A DNA stretch of 64,000 bases from Ampullaceana balthica (lineage: Eukaryota > Mollusca > Gastropoda > Lymnaeidae), in NCBI GenBank assembly GCA_944989445.1, contig CALYLW010001000.1:309909-373908 (forward strand), given 5' to 3'. A program made the translations under genes and the position numbers. How positions within the stretch are numbered: the stretch's first letter is position 1; each line of letters opens with the position of its first letter. The notes under the pieces are model-generated. The model did no database searches. It was not told the DNA's origin and worked only from the letters and a program-made list of their open reading frames with translations. Positions 56,041 through 64,000 of this stretch are shown piece after piece.

Positions 56041-56572
56041 TCACCAAGATGCTAACAGTCTATGGCCACCAAGATGCTAATGGTCTATGGCCAAAAAGAT
56101 GCTAATGGTCTGTGGCCAACAAGATGCTAACAGTCTATGGTCACCAAGATTCTAACAGTCTATGGCCACCAAGATGCTAATGGTCTGTGGCCACCAAGAT
56201 GCTAATGGTCTGTGGCCACCAAGATGCTATCGGTCTATGGCCAAAAAGATGCTAATGGTCTGTGGCCAGCAAGATGCTAACAGTCTATGGTCACCAAGAT
56301 GCTAATGGTCTGTGGCCAAAAAGATGCTAACAGTCTATGGCCACCAAGATGCTAATGGTCTATGGCCAAAAAGATGCTAATGGTCTGTGGCCAACAAGAT
56401 GCTAACAGTCTATGGCCACCAAGATGCTAATGGTCTGTGGCCACCAAGATACTAATGGTCTGTGGCCACCAAGATGCTAAAGTCTTTGGCCACTAAGATG
56501 CTAACAGTCTATGGCCACCAAGATGCTAACAGTCTATGGCCACCAAGATGCTAATGGTCTGTGGCCACCAAT
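56041..56572. repeat. 25-bp minisatellite (about 21 units)
   Basis: Units CCACCAAGATGCTAATGGTC plus TGTGG, with CAGTCTATGG, AAAAAGATG and CAACAAG variants. Variant combinations recur as higher-order blocks of three to four units. Confidence 0.95.
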
Positions 56573-56953
56573 TATTATATCATCACTACCCCCACATCTA
56601 CTATTCCCACCCATACCGAACCATCTTCCTAGCCATGGTCCTAGCCAGTAACTCAAACGTATCCGCCTTCAGTTTCTATTGCTTTATTTTGTTCCGTTTC
56701 CTAATTTCTGCGACCCCAGTTTCACGCAATTTAAAACTTTAAATTTCCGGTTCCAACATTTTAGTGCCTGGCTAATGAGAGAGGGGGCGGGCAACCCAGC
56801 CAGTTCATTCAGAGAGGTGGGGGAGTGGGGAGGGGAGGCGGAAATGTTCTGGGTCCGAAGGTGAAAACAATTTCTTGAAAGAAAAAAAGATGAGTTTATT
56901 TGCGATATGCCGCAAGCAACAGGTTTCCGGAGTTGTGCTCTGCTTATAGGCAA
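56573..56953. other. Spacer between minisatellites
   Basis: A GA/G-rich block at 56778-56845; no gene. Confidence 0.4.
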
Positions 56954-57558
56954 AGATAGAGAAGGTGTTGTAGATAGAGAAGGTGTTGTAGTAGAGAGGT
57001 GTTGTAGATAGAGAAGGTGTTGTAGATAGAGAAGGTGTTGTAGATAGAGAAGGTATTGTAGACAGAGAAGGTGTTGTAGATAGAGAAGGTGTTGTAGACA
57101 GAGAAGGTGTTGTAGACAGAGAAGGTGTTGTAGATAGGGAAGGTGTTGTAGATAGGGAAGGTGTTGTAGATAGAGAAGGTGTTGTAGATAGAGAAGGTGT
57201 TGTAGATAGAGAAGGTGTTGTAGATAGAGAAGGTGTTGTAGATAGAGAAGGTGTTGTAGATAGAGAAGGTGTTGTAGACAGAGAAGGTGTTGTAGACAGA
57301 GAAGGTGTTGTAGATAGAGAAGGTGTTGTTGATAGAGAATGTGTTGTAGATAGAGAAGGTGTTGTAGATACAGAAGGTGTTGTAGATAGAGAAGGTGTTG
57401 TAGACAGAGAAGGTGTTGTAGACAGAGAATGTGTTGTAGACAGAGAATGTGTTGTAGACAGAGAATGTGTTGTAGATAGAGAAGGTGTTGTAGACAGAGA
57501 AGGTGTTGTAGACAGAGAATGTGTTGTAGACAGAGAATGTGTTGTAGATAGAGAATGT
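56954..57558. repeat. 18-bp minisatellite (about 33 units)
   Basis: Units GAGAAGGTGTTGTAGATA with ACA, GGGAAG and AATGTG variants. The period is a multiple of three, so the minus strand reads open for 200+ codons (SLSTTP repeats), an artefact. The LTR retrotransposon starts directly after the last partial unit. Confidence 0.96.
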
Positions 57559-57868
57559 TGTAACGATGTTACTTTGTATTTCTCTTTTATGTAGGCTTTC
57601 TCACAGTAATTAATCTTGTGCACAATAATTCACTGAAGAATTCGTTTATCCAAAACAACTTTAATATACATATATATATTGTACACATAAGAATCATTTG
57701 AGGTAATATAACGTGGAAATCTTGAGCTATTCACCATCATGCTTCCCTGTCGGAAGTCTACACACAACTGTTCGCCCAACACTTTCAACCAATAGAAATG
57801 CTCCTTTCTTCCCGCGTCCACCCTACATGTGACCTTACGTCACACAATTATGTTAATCAGATGTGACA
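57559..57868 (-). mobile_element. 3' LTR of the Gmr1-like retrotransposon
   Basis: 310 bp. Read on the minus strand it begins TGTCACATCTGATTAACATA and ends ATCGTTACA (TG..CA ends). It differs from the 5' LTR at two substitutions and one TA-run length change over about 286 comparable bases. It holds CRE-like GTGACGTAAGGTCAC, an ATTGG box and a TATATATA run suitable for transcription control. Confidence 0.95.
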
Positions 57869-57881
57869 TTCACCCCCATCC
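57869..57881 (-). promoter_or_regulatory. Polypurine tract
   Basis: GGATGGGGGTGAA on the minus strand directly before the 3' LTR, the usual plus-strand DNA primer position; two T interruptions. Confidence 0.75.
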
Positions 57882-58471
57882 TTCAAAAAAAAATGTTTAT
57901 GAAATACAACATTTTTGGTCTTCATAAAATCAAATCAATCTATATCTATATTCAAATTTCAAATATTTATCATCAATGAACATTCATTTTCTTACATACA
58001 ACTTCTGGATATAGAATCAATAAGAAAAAATCTGTAGGACTGTAACAGTCTAAACATAAGAAATAATGAGAAAAAATCTGTAGAACTGCAACAGTCTTAA
58101 CATAAGAAATAATGAGAAAAAATCTGTAGGACTGCAACAGTCTTAACATAAGAAATAATGAGAAAAAAATCTGTAGGACTGCAACCGTCTACCTGTGCTG
58201 AAAAAATGAAAATGGACTTTTAAACACATCTGTAATTTTGTGTAATTAAAACATTTAAACACTCAATATTATTAAAATTAACTAATAATCCAATGGAATT
58301 CAAACACTGTTCCTTGTCCATTGTTCAACAAAGAAAAATATTAATATAATTACAGTCTCTGTTTGTATCCTTTAGGAATTCACAGACTAATGTTAAAATA
58401 GTTTGTTATTTTATCATTTAGTAATTCACAGAATGTCTTTTTAATAGTCTCTGGTTTTATCAGTTAGGAGT
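57882..58471 (-). other. Retrotransposon 3' untranslated region with 46-bp repeats
   Basis: 58020-58190 has almost four 46-bp units with AAAAAATCTGTAGGACTGCA. Further short repeats (TTAGGAATTCACAGA type) lie at 58370-58480. No ORF. Confidence 0.8.
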
Positions 58472-61400
58472 TCACAGAGTGTCTTTATTTATTGTCATTC
58501 TACTTAATATGTCTGCAACCACATTGTCCTTTCCCTTCACAGGTTTAATGTCAAATTTGTAGTCGGCTAATAGCATAGCCCAACGATTCACTTTGGCGTT
58601 GCTGATCTTCTTCTTGTTGAATGCCACAAGTGGTTTGTGGTCTGTTATGAGAGTGAATGTTCTACCTAGAAGGTATTTTTGAAGTTTTTGTAGAGCCCAC
58701 ACTATGGCTAGACATTCTCTCTCTATGGTGCTGTAGTTACACTCTGTTTTGGTCAAGTTTCTGCTAAGATACTGTATAGGATGTAGGATACCATCATGTT
58801 CTTGCATGAGGCACGCTCCTAATGCAATGGAGGATGCATCGGTAGAAACAATGAAAGGTTTGTCCCATTGAGGTGTAACTAAGATGGGGTTCTTCCTGAA
58901 TGCCTCCTGAATGTTCTCTAATGCGTTGAGGCAATCTCCTGGAAATTGAAATTTTCTAATATCTTTGGTTTTTGTAACTTCTGTTAGTGGATGAACTATT
59001 TCTGCATAATTTGCAATAAAAGGTCTGTAAAAGTTACATAGTCCCAGCAGGGCTTGCACTTGTTTTTTAGATTTTGGGACAGACAGATTAAATATCTTGT
59101 TTTCATTTTCTGCAGTGGGAGTGACTGCACCGCCTCCTATTCTGTATCCCAAAAAATCTATATACTTCTTTCCAATGTTGATCTTTTCTGGTGAGATTGT
59201 CACATTATGTTTCTTGAGTCTATCCAGTACAGCTTCAAGTGTATGGATATGTGATTCCCAATCTTTAGTGTGGATGCATATATCGTCGACATAATGTACC
59301 ACATTTGGAATTCCTTTTAGCATCACTTTCATAAATCTGCTAAAAGTGGCCGTACTGTTGACCAGTCCAAATGGCATTACTAACCATTCATACACCTCAT
59401 CCATGGCTATGAATGCAGTGTATTTTATAGAATCAGGATCCATGTTAATCTGCCAAAAACCTCTGTTTAAGTCAAATGTAGTGAATATTCTGGAAGTACC
59501 AATTATGTCTATAATGTCTCTTGGGTCTCCAATAGGTTCATGGTCCAATTTTGTAATATTATTCAACTGTCTGTAGTCACAGCACAGTCGAATCTTTCCA
59601 TTCTTCTTTTTTACTATGACAGTTGGTGAGGTATAGTTAGCTTCAACTGCTTTTCTTATTTTGTTTTCTTTAAGTAGGTAGTCAATTTCTTGCCTTACTG
59701 TGTCTCTATGTGCCATTGGAATAGGGTATACTTTGGTCTTGAAGGGTTCATGTTCCAAAACTTGTATCTTGTGAGTCACAGTTTTTGTGTTGCCTGTTTC
59801 TTTTGTTATGACACCTTTGTATTTTTGAAAAATTTTGATCACTCTGTGTTTCATATTATCTGGTATGTCAGATGATATTTTTTCACTGTCAAGACTGTTC
59901 ATTTTCATTGCATTGTCATTTTCATCATTTACCTTGATGATGACATTAACAGTTTGCTTTCCTTCTTTATTGTCATCATATGTTCTTAGTTTGTCAATAT
60001 GTAATTTTTTCACATGTCCTTTGATATTGACACTATATGTGACATCACTAAGTTTCTCTTCAATTTTGTATGGACCTTCCCATGTGATTTCATTCTTTGT
60101 GTTTGGTAAGCATACTAGGACTTGTTGTTCAGGCTCAAATGTTCTCAAATGTCTGTGTCTATTTTTGATTTCTCTATGTCTTGTACTTTGCTTGATTAGT
60201 CTTTGCTTTGCTGCTTCAATACTGTAAAGTATTTTATCTCTAGTGTCTGACATCAGCTGATATCTGTCCTGTATGGCATCTTGTTTACTTATAAGCCTTT
60301 CTTTGAAATTCTTTAAGGGACTTGCAGGGTTTTGGCCAAACATTAACTCAAAAGGACTAAAGCCAGTGCTTTCATGTTTGCTGCTGTTGTATGCAAACAG
60401 TACTAAGGGTAAATATTCATGCCATCTGTCCTCATGGTCCACTGTCACCTTTAATAGCATATTCTTGATGGTTTTGTTTAGTCTTTCAATCACTCCATTT
60501 GACTGTGGATGGTACACTGTGCTGTGTACTTGTGTAATGTTTAACATTTTCATAATGGCTTGTGTCATCTGACCCTTGAATTGGCTGCCATTGTCCGACA
60601 GAAGTGTTTGAGGGAAACCATATCTGCTAAAAACATTGAGTAATGCGTTGCATATATTTTCTGCATCTATTCGCTTCAGTGGGATAGCTTCACCCCATCT
60701 GGTGGCTATGTCCACTATGGTTAGAGCATACATATGTTTCTTCTTTGACATCTTTTTGAATGGTCCTATCAGGTCTATAGCGATTTTCTCGAATAAAAAG
60801 TTTGCCTTGTCAGATGATTGTATGGGTGCTGTGTGCCTCCCATCTTTGGGATTATGTCGTAGACACACTGTACATGCCTTGATGTATTCTTTTATCTGCC
60901 TTGCCATTTTAGGCCAGTAAAAGTTTTCTGCTATTGTAGTAATTGTTTTCTTGGCGCCCATATGTCCACCTAAAGGACTGTCATGTGTCATTTTGATAAT
61001 GGTTTCCTGTAACTTTTTGGGAAGAACCACTCTTTTGCACGTACCTTCCTGTGCAATGTTTATTAATATGCCTTTATCTAGCTTGTAATTTTTGTTGTGG
61101 CCTGTTTCATTGTCTTTGATAAGTTTCATTTTTATTTCCCTGATTGTGTTATCTTCTTCTTGTAGTTGTTTGAACTCTTGTTTGGACATCAGTTGGCTTC
61201 CTATTTCAAGTTTCTCATCAACTTCAATGTCTGTGATCTCTTTTCTTTTTGTAGTGGCTCTTGTTTGTACAGTAGCACATACTTGATGGTTGTTATCATG
61301 CCAGGCCTTGTATACTTCATCAGTATTGTCCAGCACACCTTCAATGTTCCCTATAATAAGATCACAAATGGCGTCTTGTAAGACTCTGGCTCTAACTTTA

Positions 61401-62869
61401 CCATGAAACCAGGGTGAGTTGATGGTGAAAATTGCAGTTGGACACTCTCTCTTTGTGCCATCAGCCATTATCAGTGTGTCTTTTTTCCCATCATACTCTT
61501 CTTCTTTCACCATCTTATCACGGACTACAATTGTTGTGCATCCAGTGTCACGAAGACACATACACTTTCGATCATTGATGTACACTGGGTAACATTTCAG
61601 TGTGCCATGATCCTTGATAGTGGCCACAGTACTACTAGATTGTGATTCTTCTTGTTTCATTTTTCCTTTATTATCTCCCTCTTGGTGGTCATTCCTTCTC
61701 CAGGGCTGATCATGATTTCTGTATCTGGAGTCATGATTGTATCTGCCTCTCCATGATCTTCTACCTTTGCTTTCAAAATGACCTTGTCTTGACCTTTCTT
61801 CTGTTTTCTTTCTTATAGGGCTGCCATTAGGTGACACCCTATTTGGTTGTCCTTTATTGTGGTAACACTGCTTCGCCATATGTCCTGGCTTGTTACAGTA
61901 CCAACAAATAGTTTGTCTGTTGCCTTGGTTTGGCAGACTCTGGTTTCTCATACCTTGCCTTTTTTCTTGACTTTTAATTTGTATTGCTGCAAATATGTCT
62001 TGTCTCTTATCCATTTCCACATTCGGATGAGAGTCTTTGAATGTTCGTAATGCATTTGTTAGCTCTGCTTGAGTACGAACTTTCTTGTCAGTCAAATATG
62101 TGAATAGGGTTGGTGTTGCATTTTCTAAAAACTTGTCAATTAACACCATGTCTATTATGGCCTTTGGATTGCTCGTATCTATTGCTGTCAGTTCCAGCCA
62201 TTTTGTTAGTTTGACTTGTGCTTCATGTACTATGATCTGTGGATCTTTGTCCATCTTGATTCTCATTTCATGAAATTCTCTTCTATAATCATTTTCTGAC
62301 TTTCCAAAATGACATAGAAGTGCCTTTTTGACATTCTTATATATGCTTTTGTCTTCTTTGGCTATACTGTTATAAGCTTCAAATGCTTCTCCAGTTAATT
62401 GAGTCATCAGTTGTGCTGGCCAATCTTCTTCATTATAGCCTTTCATAGCCATTATGGATTCGAAATAATCCAGATAAACATCCATTTTTTCTTTTTGGCT
62501 ATCATATTTTCTTACTTTGATAGTATCCCTTGGTGCTGACCTTCTATTTGTTTCATCACCAGGATTGTGGCCTCTACTCCCTAGCTCAATTTGTAATTTT
62601 AAGGTGTCTTGTTTCATTTTTTCAAGTTCTCTTTCACTTATGAGTTTTTGCCTCTGTTCTTCATTAGCAATTCTTGCTTTTTCTTCAGCCTCTCTTTGAT
62701 TTTCTTTGTCTTCAGCTTTTCTTCGCTGTTCTTTTTCTTCAGCTTCTCTTACTTTTTCTTCAATGAAATCTCTCATTTCTTTTCCCTTTAATCCCATCTC
62801 TTTAGCTATGGTGGTGAATCTTTCGTAGTAATCCATGTTTTGTTTGATTGAATAATATGAATCTAGCAA
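58472..62869 (-). CDS. Gmr1-like Gag-Pol polyprotein, 1465 residues, intact
   Basis: A single ORF with domains in this order. Coiled coil (about 30-95) and Gag (about 115-290). CCHC knuckle CWYCNKPGHMAKQC (322-335). Aspartic protease with DTG (441-443). Integrase zinc site H629, H636, C666, C669 and core D699, D759, E795 with D-35-E spacing. Reverse transcriptase with YVDD (1193-1196). RNase H with D1344, E1383 and D1410. RT and RNase H are of Ty3/gypsy type, but integrase lies before RT as in Ty1/copia; this is the defining order of Gmr1-like Ty3/gypsy elements. There is no envelope gene, no frameshift and no internal stop. Gag and Pol are fused without the usual recoding site, so protein ratios must be set by processing or another means. 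Confidence 0.96.
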   Translation of the reverse strand: MLDSYYSIKQNMDYYERFTTIAKEMGLKGKEMRDFIEEKVREAEEKEQRRKAEDKENQREAEEKARIANEEQRQKLISERELEKMKQDTLKLQIELGSRGHNPGDETNRRSAPRDTIKVRKYDSQKEKMDVYLDYFESIMAMKGYNEEDWPAQLMTQLTGEAFEAYNSIAKEDKSIYKNVKKALLCHFGKSENDYRREFHEMRIKMDKDPQIIVHEAQVKLTKWLELTAIDTSNPKAIIDMVLIDKFLENATPTLFTYLTDKKVRTQAELTNALRTFKDSHPNVEMDKRQDIFAAIQIKSQEKRQGMRNQSLPNQGNRQTICWYCNKPGHMAKQCYHNKGQPNRVSPNGSPIRKKTEERSRQGHFESKGRRSWRGRYNHDSRYRNHDQPWRRNDHQEGDNKGKMKQEESQSSSTVATIKDHGTLKCYPVYINDRKCMCLRDTGCTTIVVRDKMVKEEEYDGKKDTLIMADGTKRECPTAIFTINSPWFHGKVRARVLQDAICDLIIGNIEGVLDNTDEVYKAWHDNNHQVCATVQTRATTKRKEITDIEVDEKLEIGSQLMSKQEFKQLQEEDNTIREIKMKLIKDNETGHNKNYKLDKGILINIAQEGTCKRVVLPKKLQETIIKMTHDSPLGGHMGAKKTITTIAENFYWPKMARQIKEYIKACTVCLRHNPKDGRHTAPIQSSDKANFLFEKIAIDLIGPFKKMSKKKHMYALTIVDIATRWGEAIPLKRIDAENICNALLNVFSRYGFPQTLLSDNGSQFKGQMTQAIMKMLNITQVHSTVYHPQSNGVIERLNKTIKNMLLKVTVDHEDRWHEYLPLVLFAYNSSKHESTGFSPFELMFGQNPASPLKNFKERLISKQDAIQDRYQLMSDTRDKILYSIEAAKQRLIKQSTRHREIKNRHRHLRTFEPEQQVLVCLPNTKNEITWEGPYKIEEKLSDVTYSVNIKGHVKKLHIDKLRTYDDNKEGKQTVNVIIKVNDENDNAMKMNSLDSEKISSDIPDNMKHRVIKIFQKYKGVITKETGNTKTVTHKIQVLEHEPFKTKVYPIPMAHRDTVRQEIDYLLKENKIRKAVEANYTSPTVIVKKKNGKIRLCCDYRQLNNITKLDHEPIGDPRDIIDIIGTSRIFTTFDLNRGFWQINMDPDSIKYTAFIAMDEVYEWLVMPFGLVNSTATFSRFMKVMLKGIPNVVHYVDDICIHTKDWESHIHTLEAVLDRLKKHNVTISPEKINIGKKYIDFLGYRIGGGAVTPTAENENKIFNLSVPKSKKQVQALLGLCNFYRPFIANYAEIVHPLTEVTKTKDIRKFQFPGDCLNALENIQEAFRKNPILVTPQWDKPFIVSTDASSIALGACLMQEHDGILHPIQYLSRNLTKTECNYSTIERECLAIVWALQKLQKYLLGRTFTLITDHKPLVAFNKKKISNAKVNRWAMLLADYKFDIKPVKGKDNVVADILSRMTINKDTL

Positions 62870-63696
62870 TTCGGTAAGGAATGTATGTATATATATTGAT
62901 AAAGTTATAAATCGTCCAAATGAAATATCTTGAATTCAAAATGTTAAGTTCAAATAAGTGACACGTCTAAACCATGAAATCTAGTTATTGGCAAGATGAG
63001 ACAACAAAAAGAATCCTCACACGGGATCTTTAGTATACTTTATATATACGCTCCCTCAGATTGACAAAATATATTAAATGGTCCGATCGTTTTGAATAAA
63101 AGTCACTTGGTTAAAATTTCAATTTTCGAGTAGTTTTTAAACAATTTAGTTCATTCCATTAATCCAAAATTGCGATAATCAAACTCTTCACACAATGAAT
63201 GGATAAAAATTCCGTTCCGTTATTTTATAATTCACACCAACACATTGAATAGTCCATAGCTTCTCGGTTCGATGTTATGTTTACTAATACTAATATTTCC
63301 TGGAATCAACTAGCATTAAGCCTGTTGACGTCACGACCTATATATGTTCACCGTGTGTCACCATTCAGTAAGCCTACACGACCCAGATTCCAGTACTGTG
63401 TAGTATGCTTGTACTGTCGTCGAATGTGACGTAGAACCAACTAGGCGACCTAGTTGTATATACCGTACACTGTGACCATGCGCCTGTATGCCGCCATTTT
63501 GAAATCTCCTTGTATTTTCATTGAACCACAAAAGTTTATTCACAGCTTCTTACGAACTTGAATATTCAAAAATACTATAGCTGGTATTATTTCTTATTTT
63601 AAAGAATACTTTCCTTTTTTGGAAATATCCAATACTTATTTCCACGAAACCTCTTTCAGTCTTTCTTGAAATCTCTTGTACAGTGTTCACATGGAA
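62870..63696 (-). other. Retrotransposon 5' leader
   Basis: About 0.83 kb between primer binding site and ATG, without a long ORF. It probably holds packaging signals; nothing specific is identifiable. Confidence 0.7.
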
Positions 63697-63713
63697 CTTT
63701 TACTTCGACACCA
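63697..63713 (-). promoter_or_regulatory. Primer binding site
   Basis: TGGTGTCGAAGTAAAAG on the minus strand, one base after the 5' LTR, begins with TGG, the complement of a tRNA CCA end. I cannot assign the tRNA. Confidence 0.6.
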
Positions 63714-63714
63714 A

Positions 63715-64000
63715 TGTAACGATGTTACTTTGTATTTCTCTTTTATGTAGGCGTTCTCACAGTAATTAATCTTGTGCACAATAATTCACTGAAGAATTCG
63801 TTTATCCAAAACAACTTTAATATACATATATATTGTACACATAAGAATCATTTGAGGTAATATAACGTGGAAATCTTGAGCTATTCACTATCATGCTTCC
63901 CTGTCGGAAGTCTACACACAACTGTTCGCCCAACACTTTCAACCAATAGAAATGCTCCTTTCTTCCCGCGTCCACCCTACATGTGACCTTACGTCACACA
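63715..64000 (-). mobile_element. 5' LTR of the Gmr1-like retrotransposon, cut by the window end
   Basis: 286 bp present; by comparison with the 3' LTR about 22 bp are missing. Near identity to the 3' LTR marks a recent insertion. The 5-bp target duplication cannot be checked because the far flank lies outside. Confidence 0.95.

Noticed and set aside
56805..57623. 272-codon minus-strand frame with SLSTTP repeats
   Set aside because: Entirely made of the 18-bp minisatellite; runs into the LTR; no start or domain support.
59097..62791. Many plus-strand frames of 60-130 codons opposite the retrotransposon ORF
   Set aside because: Antisense shadows of the Gag-Pol gene; hydrophobic composition is what antisense of a charged coding strand gives.

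Overview
This window looks like nuclear DNA of an invertebrate animal, most likely a gastropod mollusc. The reasons are AT-rich composition, long spliceosomal introns with GT..AG borders, a multi-repeat beta-thymosin of the kind known from gastropods, a U6 snRNA gene, and a dense mixture of minisatellites, MITEs, LINE relics and an LTR retrotransposon. The species is not identifiable from the sequence alone. Nothing bacterial or viral was seen, and there is no CRISPR array.

Layout. 1-10 kb: intergenic DNA with minisatellites (17, 53 and 21 bp units) and small DNA-transposon derivatives; a possible first non-coding exon ends at 4803. 10.5-28.9 kb, plus strand: a complete beta-thymosin gene of ten coding exons giving 352 residues. 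It has nine 38-residue thymosin repeats, one per exon, every intron in phase 1, plus a short tail. Its introns hold a piggyBac-like MITE, a hAT MITE and large minisatellites, two of which are built from the gene's own splice-site sequences. 30.9-31.1 kb, minus strand: a U6 snRNA gene with a TATA box. 31.7-34.9 kb: a 1.7 kb non-autonomous DNA element with CRE-containing ends, and a decayed LINE reverse transcriptase. 36.9-40.2 kb, minus strand: a complete eight-exon pirin gene (288 residues, iron ligands intact). One of its introns carries an old MITE into which an LTR retrotransposon inserted and later collapsed to a solo LTR with a perfect 5 bp target duplication. 40.8-43.7 kb: a transposon nest. 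44-56 kb: LINE relic, palindromic repeats, hAT MITEs, a hAT-like element with a BED zinc-finger ORF, and a cluster of a dispersed repeat in alternating orientation. 56-57.5 kb: two large minisatellites. 57.56-64 kb, minus strand: a young, apparently intact LTR retrotransposon with one 1465-residue Gag-Pol ORF in the order Gag-protease-integrase-RT-RNase H. That is the Gmr1-like arrangement, Ty3/gypsy-type enzymes in Ty1/copia order. Its 5' LTR is cut by the window end.

How it fits together. Only the thymosin gene (actin-monomer binding), pirin (nuclear Fe-binding cupin) and U6 (spliceosome) are host genes; thymosin and pirin are convergent, with U6 between them. Everything else is mobile or repetitive DNA in several age layers. 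The most unusual features are the exon-per-repeat thymosin array, the minisatellites grown from its splice sites, the variant U6 with a retained 5' stem, and the Gmr1-like element together with its solo LTR.
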